NCBI GenBank assembly: GCA_026120035.1
Contig: JALRME010000010.1
Span: forward strand, 310,001-374,000
Length of the DNA stretch: 64,000 bases
Source of the DNA: Coleophoma eucalyptorum
Taxonomy: Eukaryota > Ascomycota > Leotiomycetes > Helotiales > Dermateaceae
Direction of reading: 5' to 3'
In this document: positions 43,918 to 56,098 of the stretch, one piece after another
Position numbering within the stretch: the first letter of the stretch is position 1
Layout of the letters: each line of letters opens with the position of its first letter
Notes under the pieces: generated by a model
Told to the model about the DNA's origin: nothing
Databases searched by the model: none
What the model saw: only the letters and a program-made list of their open reading frames with translations
Position numbers and translations under genes: made by a program

Positions 43918-46483
43918 ATGATATCGGAGAATGTTTATAAGCTATGCACGAGCTCAGAGACAGTCTCGTCTTTGCTAGCCAAGGACCCTACTCTTGCGCC
44001 AGGTGATGCATGGGACAAGCTGTACAAAGGACACCACGCGGGGAAACGAGAGAGTAAATCGAGTGCGAAGGCCCATAAGGGCAAGGCAACGCCAGAAGAT
44101 TTAAAACGAGCTCTGGAGTGCGGGAATTGGGGACCTACACAGCCTTCTGAGCTATTTCTACAGGTGAGTTGCGCGCATGCGGAGGCCTCTTGCTATTGCT
44201 GACGGTGTCAGCTATACCACGATGCATTATGTACGCTGGACGACGACGTCGAGCATGCCATGGTCAGCCCGCCGTTGATGGGTAGTTGCGGAGTCATGCC
44301 ACTGACGGTGATTTCGGTGTAAGCATCTATCTTTACATCTGCCATTTTATATACTGATCCGGCCTCCCGCAGCGTTCCAGATATCATGCGGCACATGTCA
44401 AACCTCATCGTACGAGCAGAGCGAGAAGTTATCCTCGCCACGAACTACTGGCAGAACTCGGTCGCCTCGAAATTTATCACAAATGCAATGAAAGAGCTAT
44501 CAAAACGGGCGGGAGAGAGGAACCAAAGGATAGTGTTCAAACTAGAATATGACCGAGGAAGTCCCAAACAACTACTTGAGAATCACTATGTCGTCCCAAA
44601 GAAGGAATACCTTGGAAAAGCTGTTGCGTTGCCAAGTCCCGAGGAGATTCCAAATATTGACCTCGAAGTTGTCAATTACCACAAACCTATGGTCGGCACA
44701 TTTCACTGCAAGTACATGGTCGTGGATAGGAAATACGCGGTTCTGCAAAGCAACAATATTCAGGATAACGATAATATGGAGATGATGACGCATCTGGAAG
44801 GACCAATTGTTGATTCACTTTATGACATGGCTCTGATTTCATGGCATAAGAAACTTGAACCTCCGCTGCCAAGTCATAATACTCCTGCTGTCCAAGGTGG
44901 ATTGGGATCCGGGAGCAAGGTCAATGGTTCGAATGGTGCAAGCAACAACAATTCCGAAGGGCAAAATGCTTACGCGTATGAGTCTAAAGCTAGAAACCAG
45001 CCAGGTGTAGTTTCGTCGCAACCAACCAATGCTGACCTTTCGGGCTCGAACATTCTTACCGGACCCTCTACCACTGAGAGTGTGCTTCACCCAGTTGATA
45101 ACACGACTCAGCGAGAGGTTGAACTATCTCAGCGTATGGACAAGACACATCTGGGACAAAACTCTGCAAATTCTACAAACCAGCCTGATGTTGACTCTAA
45201 TGATGCCGATTTATCTCGCAGGGAGCTTCTGAGAGAAAATGTAACAGTTGCAGCAGTGACTGGCGATTTTGAGCACATTCAAAAGTCACACCGTGATGAT
45301 AACAAAGGGAACCTAACAGAAAACGGCGACGGGCACTCAAATGAGGGACAAGGTGGACTTGAGATTCCCGAGTCTGTCTATCATCGAGCTTCCTATGACA
45401 ATGACGGCCCAGCTCATCCGGATGGGCCCGATGCCGAAGCAGTCAAATATTTTGGCTCTGGAGATCAAGCACTTCCACAGTCACAAATTGCCGAACCATC
45501 CCCCATGGATAATCTGTTACCAGAACATACAACTGACGACCCGCATTACGATATTGATATCGCTGGCGAGGTAGCTCGAGTCCAAACAGCAGTATCGCCC
45601 AAGCCAAACGAAACACGCATGGAAGCGATAACTCGACATCTCAACCACACTAGGAATGTGGGATTCAAAGGCACTGCTCCCGAGTGTCCACCACATGAGG
45701 AGATGACACCGTATATCCCCCATGCAGTCGATGAGCCTTTCCCGATTGCCATGGTCTGTAGAGAACCATACGGAGTTCCGAATCATAGTGCTGTATATAA
45801 CCCACAGAATGAAGTCTGGCTTTCTGCTCTTCGGAATGCTAAGAAGAACGTTTTCATTCAATCTCCAACTCTGAATGCTGAGCCACTAGTACCAGCTATC
45901 ATCGATGCTTGTGAGCGAGGTATTGATGTATATTGTTATATTTGCTTAGGCTACAATGATACTGTAAGTATTCTTCGACCTCAAAACAACATCTCTAATC
46001 GCATTTTAGGGCGAGCTTCTTCCAAAGCAAGGTGGAACAAATGAAATGATAGCACATAAAATGTACACCACGCTGTCCACGGCCGGCAAATCCCACCTCC
46101 ACTATTTCTTTTACATTGGCAAAGACCAGGTCGCGCCCATCGTCGCGAAGAAGAAGAAGCGCTCCTGCCACATTAAAGTCATGATCGTTGACGAACACAT
46201 TGGTATTCAAGGCAATGGTAACCAGGACACGCAGTCGTGGTACCACAGCCAAGAGATCAACGTGATGATCGATTCCGAGGCCGTTTGCAGAGGCTGGATT
46301 GACGGTCTGAGACGTAATCAGAACACGCACCTCTATGGCGAGGTCAGCAAGCAGGATGGTATTTGGAGGGACGAGAATGGGAAGGAGAGTCCCGATACTA
46401 TTGGTGTTGATCCTGGCCGCTTTAGTTGGGCTAAGGGATTCTTGGGCGCTATTAATCGCGTAAGAGGTACGGGGGATTTCTAA
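43918..46483 (+). CDS. Phospholipase D-like protein with two HKD motifs
   Basis: Four exons, 43918-44163, 44212-44318, 44373-45963 and 46010-46483, with introns of 48, 54 and 46 bp, giving 805 residues. The catalytic motifs are HCKYMVVD (229-236) and HIKVMIVD (702-709), both complete HxKxxxxD. Each is followed by the expected small or polar residues (QSNNIQDND, QGNGNQDTQSW). VFIQSPTLN precedes the second half. Between the two halves lies a polar, disordered insert from about 275 to 530. There are no PX, PH or C2 domains, so it is not a SPO14-type PLD1; it belongs to the compact fungal PLD-like group. Phospholipid hydrolysis or transphosphatidylation is the expected chemistry; the substrate is unknown. 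The third intron is essential: without it the second HKD is lost. Confidence 0.88.
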
Positions 46484-48416
46484 TAGTGCCACTATGGTAT
46501 CTTATGCTGATTGGCATTTGGGCAGCTTTGGCTGAAGGAAAGGATGGTTGAGGGCAGTTGGAAGCTGTAGTGATTGACGATTTGAATATGGGGACCTTCC
46601 CTTTGATGACGCAGATGTCCACATTATACTGTTTCATTAAGAACTCTAGTTAATTTATATTATCGGCTTGGATGTGGAAAGTAGTTTCTACTCTTGAAGC
46701 TGGCTTCTGATATTAGGCTCCACAATATCTTCTATACATAAATCAGTACCATTGCCCTTCTAATTCCATTCCCAAGAGATAATACCTCTCCGCCATCTAT
46801 ACAATGCTTACCATTTCACAATTTTAGTATGTAGCCCTTTCTCCACTGTCCAGTTTTAAGAGTTTCCTTTATCCTGGTACTTCACAGAACGTCCCAGAGT
46901 TCAGATCTGACTTCAATGGTCCTACTGTCTATAATCTCTTTGCCATTTAGCAGGTTTCAACACTGCTAATACTACCAGTTACATAGCTGATCAACCTGAT
47001 CTTTCCCCAGCGATTCGGAAGGTGTGAACTCAATTGTGTCGTGGGCGTATATGTAATTTCTCATTCATTGTATCTGCTCAATATGCCTCTGCCAATGGCT
47101 CTATAGTGGAAACTGTCTTCTCCAAAGCCCATTATAACCGTAACTGATACCTGGGATTTCCCTGGGGATCTATAGTACGGGGAAGTGGATCTGGCACGAA
47201 TTCATCAGTACCTGCAATACATTCCTTGAGACAGGGACAGTTGGTAGTTATGGCTACTTCTACAAGCGAAAGAATGTACAGCTTGTCGTTTTGAGCCGTA
47301 AGAAGCATGACAGGGATGGTTAAATCTCCCCCAACCCAAACATTACTAGCACCTTGGATATACTCGGATTGTAACTCACCCGAGAGTCAGTCTTCACTAC
47401 ACTAGCACCTTTATACTCAGATAGTGACAGACCAATGAGACAATTTTCCCTACAACATGGTGTCCGTATCGAAATGATGGCGAAGTTTACATGCTTGGTT
47501 CCTTGAACATTGTGCAGACTTTGATACGCACACGAAAAGGGTCTGCCATGAACAATAAAATACCACTCAAGGCTAGTTCTGACATTGTGTTTACATCTGG
47601 CACTGCTTATTCTGAAATTTCCTTGGTCACTTATCATCCTCCAAGACTGACTATCTCGGCCAAGGCACGAAGAGGCTGTCCGGTGGTGTCCTTTTGTCTG
47701 ACCTTTTCCTTATCTCTCAACAGTTCTTACCTAAGTTAAATGACAATTCAGATCCAGGTCATAGCTTTACGTACTCTGTCCAAGACAGTAAGATCCAGTC
47801 CTGATGCACGGTTGACAATATCGGCGATCGACACAAGGTTTTCGTCTAATACTACTGGGGGACGGGGGAGGGTCATCCCCGCATTGATGCTGGATGATGA
47901 GATATGAACATTGCTGCTAGTACAGTAGTAATGTATCTCATCAAGCTGAGCATGCATGCGTAGTGTACACTCAATTGATCACTAAGACATACTAAGTGGT
48001 TGAGAATCACGCTGCACCTCCACTTCCAAGCATGACGACGCCCTCTTATCTTCGCCCACTTGCCTCGAGATCATGCTCCCCAGACACAGACCAGGGGAAG
48101 CTCTGGGATCCCCGCCATCACATCGTCCATTCCGCTGTAGAGATAGATCTCCGTGAGATGATTTGGATTACAAGACGCTAATAATGGTCAGGAAGCCTTC
48201 TGGAAGGTCATACTGGCCCGACCTGCAGCTTCTAGCGTTGTTTACATATGCATGCATGCATGCATGGCCCGGCCTGCTATACTCGTCAGCTTTGAGCTGA
48301 GGACGGTGGAGGTTCCTGATCTTGCGCAAATACATCGGCAGAAGATGTTGGTCTAGCTTTGGAAGGCTATTAGTTGGAGGGAAGGATGAAATCTGCACTG
48401 TAATCTGTGCTATTGC

Positions 48417-48427
48417 GGGGGGGGGGG
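48417..48427 (+). repeat. 11-nt poly-G tract
   Basis: Uninterrupted run of 11 G, about 50 bp before a 15-T run. Confidence 0.85.
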
Positions 48428-48481
48428 AACCCCTAGCTGAGAATAAGTTACCTATGCTTGGGCTATTGTGTTTTTTTTTTT

Positions 48482-48505
48482 TTTTGCAATTTTGCAATTT
48501 TGCAA
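48482..48505 (+). repeat. Three tandem TTTTGCAA units
   Basis: The 8-bp unit TTTTGCAA is repeated three times without change, directly after a poly-T run. Confidence 0.85.
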
Positions 48506-50058
48506 AATCCGGTAAATATGTCATTTCAGCTATTGTACTCAACTACAAGATTACATGGTCACAGCCACCTCGCCAACGACGCCCGTTGCAAATTTCAACG
48601 ACTCAGTCCGCGATCCCCCTTTCCTAGGGCTGTCGTCAACAAAGTGTCCTGCATACCACCACGTCCATCGTGACCGGACTACGCGATTCGAGCTTGAGCT
48701 GCAGATGGCCGACAATGAAGCTAGAAATGAGCTAACGTAAAGACTAGAAAGACGCTAGAAGGCCTGAAGAATACCGTTCCCTTGTTAGCCACCACATTAA
48801 AAGGTCGAGCGACAAATTCTGCGAAGGCGTATTGCATCTAACCGCTATTGGCGGAGATTGAAAGCTTCTCGAAGCATGCTTTTTTCATCATAGCTCAGAA
48901 CAATACCTGTGCCTCCCGCCAATGACTTTTCCTAGCCACAAAATTCCTGAAGCGCCATCATGACACCACCGCGAATTCTTGGAAAGCCCATATTGCGGAA
49001 GGAGTGAAGATACACACCTTTGCCCAGGCTTGACAGGCTTGACAATTGAGGTCTGGGCAGAGACATGACACAGCCTGTCAGTCCGGCGAAGCACAGTCCT
49101 TCAATGCAAGGTAAACATGCCGCGTGCAGCGATTGAATCCTTCCTCGACATCTAAAATGGACATGGGGGCATGGGCTGATGGCCATCTCGTTACAAGTGA
49201 GCAATGGTAGGCGACGGTGTTTACCCAGATACAAATTGCGGAGTGCGGCGAAGCTCCACCATTTCCCCCAGCAGCTGAAAGGCAGTGAAACGAGTTCCCC
49301 ATGCCATAGCTACCTTTCCATGCGAAACATAAAACCCAGGCGGCAAAGTCTTAATGCGGCTCTTTGTCGGGAGGGGAAAATCCAGTCATCTGATTAGACT
49401 TCTGCAGCCGGAGCGCTCTCCTTGGGGTCTCCAGGTCCCATAATAACCCCGAGACTCAAGCTCAAGCCGGGGAAGCTCGTCTAACTGGTTGCGGAGTGGT
49501 GTCCCGACCGAGAAGCTGCCGACAGCAGCAAATCGACGAGTCACCGAGTTTGGGCGTGCGACTAATGCTTGATCCAGTTAAGCATGTGCCAATACCATGC
49601 ACTGGGAAAGCTTCCAGCCACTTCAGATCTGCCTCAAAAGTCCTCCTTTCGGCGAGTCTCTCGGGCAGACTTGTCAAGCCATTGGCTGTGCGTACAGTCC
49701 AATACCACGGATGCTGCTAGCCCCGTCAAATCCCGCCTCAGAATAGCAATAATAGTACGGCACTTAGTCGAGCTAGGCGACGAGCTTTGAGCTCCAGATG
49801 CCAGTTGGAAGCTCTGAAGCTGTTAGTGCCACCTAGCCGTCCTACTACCGGCACTTTGCTGCGTCGACTTCCCAACCGCTTCCCCTATGCAGCTAAGCGA
49901 CCCGACGATACTTTCGAGGTCCAGATGCCTCTCGACCCCAATATTGTATTGTGGCAGGGGTTGTAAGTCATTGTGCCGTGGAGATGACAAGGGGTAACTA
50001 TAGCTGGGGTCTGGAGAGACTCTCTCACGGACGTTGGGGATATCAGTCTGGAGTCAGC

Positions 50059-50066
50059 TATAAGAG
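50059..50066 (+). promoter_or_regulatory. TATA-like box of the sugar transporter gene
   Basis: TATAAGAG lies 152 bp upstream of the ATG at 50211. The stretch between them is a leader rich in CATCAG and CTTCATCAG repeats (50093-50155). Confidence 0.4.
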
Positions 50067-50210
50067 GAGTGCATCCCATCAACAGAGCTGTCTCATCATC
50101 AGCTTCATCAGCTTCATCATCAGCATCAACAACTACATCATCTCATCCATTCTTCGAGTCTTCGCCCTTCCAGACTTCCTCAATCTTCTTCTGCTTAGCA
50201 GTCCTTCACA

Positions 50211-51683
50211 ATGGGTGGAGGAGTTCCAATCAACACCACGCCTTTGGCCTCTGGTTTCCTGACCGGACGAGCTCTGATCTTCCCTCTCTCCCTGGTCATC
50301 TCTCTCTTCTTCCTTTGGGGTTTCTCTTACGGTCTCCTCGATGTTTTGAACAAGCATTTCCAGGTTGTCTTGGACATTACCAAGCTCCAATCTACTGGTC
50401 TCCAAGTCGTCTACTTCGGTGGTGGTATGTGTATTCGAAATTGACTTCCCATCGAATCCAGCTAATGATACTCAGGTTACCTCCTCTTCTCTCCCATCGC
50501 AGCCGAAGTCATGAAGCGCAAGGGCTACAAGGTCACCATCCTCATGGGACTTTCCCTCTACTCTCTCGGTGCCATCCTCTTCTGGCCCACTGCACACTTC
50601 AGCACCTTTGAGCACCGCCTTGCATCCTTTGGAGGGTTCTGCGCCTGCACCTTGGTCATTGCTTGTGGACTTGCCACTCTCGAGACTGCCGCCAACTCTT
50701 ACGCTGTTGTCATCGGTGACCCAGCCTACGCATCAGCCCGTCTACAATTCTGCCAGTCCTGGAACGGTGTCGCCTCCTTCATCGGTCCCTTGATTGCTTC
50801 CAAGTTCTTCTTCTCTGGCAAGAACGCCCACAGCTTGACCAACGTCCAATTCGTCTACCTCGCCGTCGCCTGTGCTGGTGTTGCCATCGGTGTTCTTTTC
50901 TTCTTCGCCAAGCTTCCTGAGGTCTCTGAGAAGATGCTTGAGGCTTCCAGCTCTGATGAGATGCTTGCAGTTGATGAGTTTGGAAACGAAATTGGCTCCG
51001 GTCCCATCCACAAGCAATACAACATGATCTTCGCTTTCATTGCGCAATTCTGCTACGTCGGTGCCCAAGTTACCATCGCCTCCTTCTTCATCAACTATGC
51101 TACCGAGAATGCAACCTACAGCTCCGCACAGGCTTCCAACATGCTTTCCTATGCCTTGATTACCTTCACTGTCGGCCGCTTCATCGCTACTGCTCTCGCC
51201 ACTATCTTCCAGCCTGATTTTATGCTCATGATTTACACCATCATCGCTATTGCCATGAACGCCTACATCTGCGCTGGACACGGAAAATCCGCCGTTGCTG
51301 TCCTGATCGTCATCTTCTTCTTCGAGGCACCAATGTACCCAACCCTCTTCACCCTCGGAACTGCCAATCTTGGCCGCCACACTCGTCGCGGAGCAGGTAT
51401 CTTGGTCATGGGTGTTTCTGGAGGCGCTGTCTTCCCTCCCATCCAGGGCGCCATTGCCGACAGCGTTTCAACCAGAATCTCCTACGTCGTCCCCCTTGTT
51501 GGCTTCGTCTACGTCCTCGGATATATCACCTTCCACTGGTTCACCCACGGCCGCCACATCCTCCGCGTCAAGGACATTGTCGCTGCTGAGTTCCGCGGTG
51601 GTGCTATTGGTGGTGGTGTTGTTGTTACCCACTACGATGGTGACAAGGCTGCTGATGTGCAGGTTGAGAAGATGTCTGTCTAA
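50211..51683 (+). CDS. MFS transporter, fucose/glucose permease (FHS) family
   Basis: Two exons, 50211-50424 and 50476-51683, with a 51-bp intron, giving 473 residues. There are about 12 hydrophobic helices. The first contains SLFFLWGFSYGLLDVLNKHFQ, the signature of the FHS (L-fucose:proton symporter) group, and the splice rebuilds YFGGGYLLFSPIAAEVMKRKGYK at helix 2. LETAANSYAVVIG in helix 4 is another family marker, and a polar central loop (SSSDEMLAVDEFGNEIGSG) separates the halves. The protein should import a monosaccharide with protons at the plasma membrane. The precise sugar cannot be read. Codon use is strongly biased towards C-ending codons, suggesting high expression. The leader carries repeated CATCAG units. 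Confidence 0.92.
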
Positions 51684-52537
51684 GACATCCTCCCGGGGAT
51701 GGAATTGTAAATAGGTCTTTTTTTTTATTATAAAAATTTGGAGTTTAGTTATACGTTCGGTCGAGTGGCGTTGAAGTGGGGGGATTTCCTTTGTTTGGGA
51801 CCGGATTGAAGTGATGTATATATGGGTTGCTGGTTGGCTTGGATTTGCTTGGCTTCAAGGTAAAGACTTAGATATATCTAGACAGATAAAAACTTGTTAC
51901 CCTTACACAGTTCCCTGGCTCTTTTTGCATTTGTTAGTGAAACATGATCTTACGTGCTTGGTCACTCGTATTCATTATGAAAAATAAATTTGTTCAGAAA
52001 AGAAAAAGAAGTTTCTTCAATCAACCAAACAAACGGGGGTTTAGCTCCATTTATTCAGTTAAAAGGCCTTCGGGAATTCAGTGGCAAAGAGAGGATTTCC
52101 AATACTGATACGACATTGGCCGCCTAGAATGAGATGGAGAACTAATGGCGTTGATAGATCGGTCGTATGCATGCAGTCTTATGGTAATGACAACACTAAG
52201 TGAAGGGAGAGCAAGTGTAAACGCACCCGTGGACCTTCTCGCTTAGCCTATGTACCTCAAGGATGAAGTAATTCCATGAATTTTTGCTTATTGCTTACAT
52301 TTAAATTTGCTTCAGTTACGCTTCGAGCAAAAGTATTCCGTAACTTATCCTTTGTGTACTTAGATCTACCCTTAGGCTGGATGGATTGAATGAGGTCACT
52401 AGTGTTGGAAGAGCATGAGGAGGGTTCGAAGATCTCTAAGGAGAAGCGCTCCGGCCATCATAGTTCGGTAGCGTGACCATACAAGGTTTCATAATCCCGA
52501 ATAACAATTTAGCTGTCACAACATCTCACAAACCATT
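51684..52537. other. 3' flank of transporter gene and upstream of tRNA-Gln
   Basis: No gene seen in 854 bp. Confidence 0.5.
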
Positions 52538-52609
52538 GGTTGTATAGTGTAATGGTCATCACGGTGGATTCTGATTCCGCAGATTTGGGTTCGATTCCCA
52601 ATACGACCT
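52538..52609 (+). tRNA. tRNA-Gln(CUG), intronless
   Basis: Acceptor stem GGTTGTA (52538-52544) pairs with TACGACC (52602-52608), with one G-T pair; discriminator at 52609. D arm GTG...CAC. Anticodon stem GTGGA/TCCGC flanks the loop TTCTGAT with anticodon CTG at 52571-52573. T arm TTGGG-TTCGATT-CCCAA. Length is 72 nt with no intron. Confidence 0.92.
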
Positions 52610-54458
52610 TCGAGTCTCAATTATCTTTTTGCCTTTTCACGGCTTGATGGATATTTTTGTTTTGCTTGAGTGCTCCTCTAGATTTAATTGTTTTGTTCCC
52701 TTTTGTTGCGGTTCGAGGGTGGTTAGGTCGCTGGGGTTAAGCGAGATGGGGACCGTTTTTCTTCGCTGTGTGGTAGACGAAAGGGTTGCTAGGCCGCATT
52801 TGGATCGTTATACTCTGAATACCATACAGGCAGAACACTAGAAGGCAGACCCTTGATTCCTAACAATCTTAGAAGCGAAGAGCTTCATCTCCATGGCCTC
52901 CGCCCGGGGAGGGGGGGTATTTGGCAAATTAATTGCATCCAAGCCATGCATGTCAAACAAGTGTACCGGCCGTATACTTGGTTACCTCAATTTATTACCA
53001 CATTCCGAATATGCAGAAGGAATTTTTGATGTACCTGGGTAGACAAGAACCATTCAGAAATGTACGATCAACCATCGTCATTTAATGTAGAACCAGATCT
53101 CCTCATGATGTCATCTTACTTATCCCTACCATCCTCCCAATTTTTAGCTTTTAGCTCTTCACAGTTATTGAATACCTGTAGTATTGCTGCACTTTGTAGC
53201 AACCCTCAATATATACTAGTTAACCATGGGAAGCTCGAGGTTGTCCTTGGTGTATACTAGGAAGTCAGTCATCGTCAATTTCACTTTTTCATCCTTGAGT
53301 TGCCTTTGGCGAAGTTAAAAACTACCGCCTCGGTCAATAAATTGTTCCGAGTTGGGTCTGTGTCTTTCATAGTCACTGCTATTTATGCGATCCAGTCTAT
53401 AGTTGTTCACCGTGTCAAGTGTGTCCTAGGACGAATCTCAGTGAGTATCTAGTAAATACCGTCAATGGCTCTTTATGCGTATGTTTTCTTGTGGCAGAAA
53501 ACACATTTGCAGTGTCCACCATTAATTTCTTGTACCGGATGTGATGCCGTGTATCCAGTAAACAGAGTCAACTTTTCAAGACAACTTATGGACTGAGAGT
53601 GATCACTTTGAATGGCACTTCCATTATAGGTCAAGGAGGAAAAGTGGGAGGAGCTTCGAGATTAAGCTTGATAGCATTTAACCCCCCCCCTTTCTTGGCG
53701 AGTGCTCACTGTGATACAAAGACTTCTTCTCGTACAATTCTGCCTTATTGGAGATTTACAAGGTTATACTAAAATTTAGTAAAAGCGGCAATGATTCTAC
53801 TAAGTTTGTATGGAAATTCACTTTGGTTTGGTTTTCTCTACTTTAAAAGCCTATTAAATTATAAGATAACTTGGTGATATGGATCTAAGTTAATTTTGAA
53901 TACAATATGAGAACCTTTAACCTGCTTAAAATGTTCCAAATACTTGTACCTACTTACATAGAGTTCTTAGACATTAACACAGTGCGTCTAATGGCGCTAT
54001 TTATTGTGTCAAGTGTCAGGTGAGGTTTGGTGTAAAACCGGCCATTTGCTAAGATTTATCGCCTAACTTAGTGGTATGATCCGATGCGGCGATTCTGATT
54101 GTTGCTACGCGGGTAAATGGAAGTTGATTAGCTAAGCCACGCTGCTTTCATTGCTGGCGCATCCGTACAACATTTTTCCTTCAGTTGGCGAAGCTATTGG
54201 AAAGAAGGAGAGATTGTAAAAGTATATAACAATCGCAGAGAAAAGAAAAAATTGCTATTGTGCAAATTGGTCTTCAGAAAGTTTCTGGCGTCTTGGCAGT
54301 TACGTCGCAAGCGCAAAGGAAGAATTTGCCCATGTGAGAGGTTGAACCCCTCCTAACCGGCACCCCACCAAGCCGAGAGCAGGAAAATCAGTTTTTAGAC
54401 ACCGTCCGAAAAAACACCTACATTTCAGCAACTTAATCCGCGATTTCTATAAACAAAC
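52610..54458. other. 1.8-kb AT-rich intergenic region
   Basis: No gene recognised. It contains a 9-C run at 53682-53690 and, at its end, the promoter of the deoxyhypusine hydroxylase gene. Confidence 0.5.
52626..52630 (+). terminator. Pol III terminator of tRNA-Gln
   Basis: A run of five T begins 17 nt after the tRNA 3' end. Confidence 0.6.
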
Positions 54459-55483
54459 ATGGCTCCCTCAGCGACTTCACCAGCCCCCCAAGAGGACCCC
54501 ACCGTCCTCGCTCTGCGAAAGACCCTCGTTTCCGAATCTGAGCCCCTCGCGCGCCGATTCCGTGCCTTGTTCTCGCTGAAGCATCTTGCCTGCCAGCCCG
54601 AGACGACTCTGCCAGCCATCCAAGCAATCGCCGCTGGCTTCAAATCGCCCTCTGCGCTGCTCAAGCACGAACTTGCATACTGTCTTGGACAATCGCGAAA
54701 TCTTGCCGCGTCGCCTTTCTTGCGCGCTGTTCTCGAGGACAAAGATGAGGATCCCATGTGCCGACACGAAGCCGCGGAGGCTCTTGGCGCATTGGGAGAT
54801 GTTGGCAGTTTGGGGCTTTTGAAGGAGCTACGTGACTCGAAGGACGAGTTGGATGTTATCACCGAGACTTGCGAACTTGCTGTTGCGAGAATTGAATGGG
54901 AGAATTCTGAGCAACGGAAGGCAGAGAAGTTACGACAAAGGTACGGGTTTCCATTCCATTTTAAAGCCAAGCTAATTAGGCCAGTGATTTTGCCTCTATT
55001 GATCCAGCACCTCCTATGGAAGAATCACAATCAAACATCGAAGATCTGGAAAAGTCATTGTTGGATCCAGAACTGCCACTTTTCTTAAGATACCGAGCTA
55101 TGTTCGCACTTAGAGATCTTGCATCACCACCCGACCTTCCTACTGCAGTCCCGGCCGTCCTCGCCCTTGCCAAAGGATTTGCAGACCAATCTGCACTCTT
55201 CAGACACGAAATTGCATTCGTGTTTGGTCAATTGTCCCATCCAGCCTCTATTCCAGCTCTCACCGCCGCCCTTAGCGACACTAAAGAAGCTAGCATGGTT
55301 AGACACGAAGCCGCAGAGGCTCTTGGTAGCTTGGGAGAAGAGGATGGAGTGGAAGATGTTCTTAAGCGTTTCTTGAATGACGAGGAGCAGGTAGTTCGGG
55401 ACAGTGTGATTGTGGCTTTGGATATGGCGGAGTTTGAGAAGGCTGGTGAGGTCGAATATGCCTTGATTCCAGAGGCTGCTTGA
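54459..55483 (+). CDS. LIA1: Deoxyhypusine hydroxylase
   Basis: Two exons, 54459-54940 and 54985-55483, with a 44-bp intron (GTACGG...CCAG), giving 326 residues as expected. The protein is built of HEAT-like repeats in two halves. Four His-Glu pairs that hold the di-iron centre are at His70-Glu71 ([12 protein letters not shown]), His103-Glu104 ([10 protein letters not shown]), His235-Glu236 ([11 protein letters not shown]) and His268-Glu269 ([10 protein letters not shown]), symmetrically placed. The enzyme hydroxylates deoxyhypusine on eIF5A to make hypusine, in the cytosol. All catalytic residues are present. The gene converges on RPA12 with only 150 bp between stops. Confidence 0.96.
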
Positions 55484-55633
55484 TTTTTTCTTGGATAGGG
55501 CGTTTTGGGGGTATCATGTTTTTTAGAGCTAGGTACCAAAGTGCTTGGGCCATCAAAAGCAATTTGAGCACATCTTTTATGACATGGTGGTGTTGACCAG
55601 GCGCAAGAGAGTTTTTGTCGTGAAAAGATTTCC

Positions 55634-56098
55634 CTAATTGTTCGTATTCCATCTTCCCATTTATTAGCATGACCAGGAAAGTGAGGCAGGGGACTTACTT
55701 GAAACCACATTCACAAGTATAGAAGACTGTACTTCCTTCGTCTGCACTTCTCAACTGGAGAGTATAAAATCTGACTTCTTTCCTTCCACACTGCGTACAT
55801 GTCTCCTGTGCAACTGCATCTTGGTTCTGTCTGTCACTTTCGTCCACCTGCTGGATGGCTGATCGCTTCTGTCGCAATAAAGATGGAAATGAGGATGGCT
55901 TGGTCTTGGTAAGAATTGTCTTTGAGGCAGTATCTGCGCAAACATCAGTAAACCGGCGATTATTCATGGATCAGCAAACAAACCCTTGTTTTCAGCTCCA
56001 CAGCAATCGCAAATCAGGACAGTATTCTTGTTTCCAGTTGAGGTATCTAGCAGATTACCGCAATCAGTGCAAAATACGAGAGACCCAATAGCAGACAT
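55634..56098 (-). CDS. RPA12: RNA polymerase I subunit RPA12
   Basis: Three exons, 56098-55984, 55933-55699 and 55652-55634 (19 bp), with introns of 50 and 46 bp, giving 122 residues, the usual length. The N-terminal zinc ribbon has Cys10, Cys13, Cys30 and Cys33 (FCTDCGNLL...LICDCCG). The C-terminal TFIIS-like ribbon has CTQCG (84, 87), the acidic hairpin RSADEGST and the ending FKWNTNN. The 19-bp last exon is needed to give WNTNN. In this ribbon the second Cys pair reads CEC rather than C-x-x-C. The subunit supports RNA cleavage and termination by polymerase I in the nucleolus. It is divergent from SCC2, with 332 bp between starts. Confidence 0.92.

Larger units (their letters stand above)
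46484..50210. other. 3.7-kb region with no recognisable gene
   Basis: The longest gene-free stretch in the window. It contains a CATG tandem near 48250-48266, an 11-G run at 48417-48427, a 15-T run followed by three TTTTGCAA units at 48482-48505, and the promoter of the sugar transporter. No transposon ends or family motifs were seen. Confidence 0.5.

Noticed and set aside
50742..51380. Minus-strand frame of 212 codons, rich in Gly/Asp/Glu
   Set aside because: It is the mirror of the C-ending codons of the sugar transporter; composition follows from antisense of a membrane protein.
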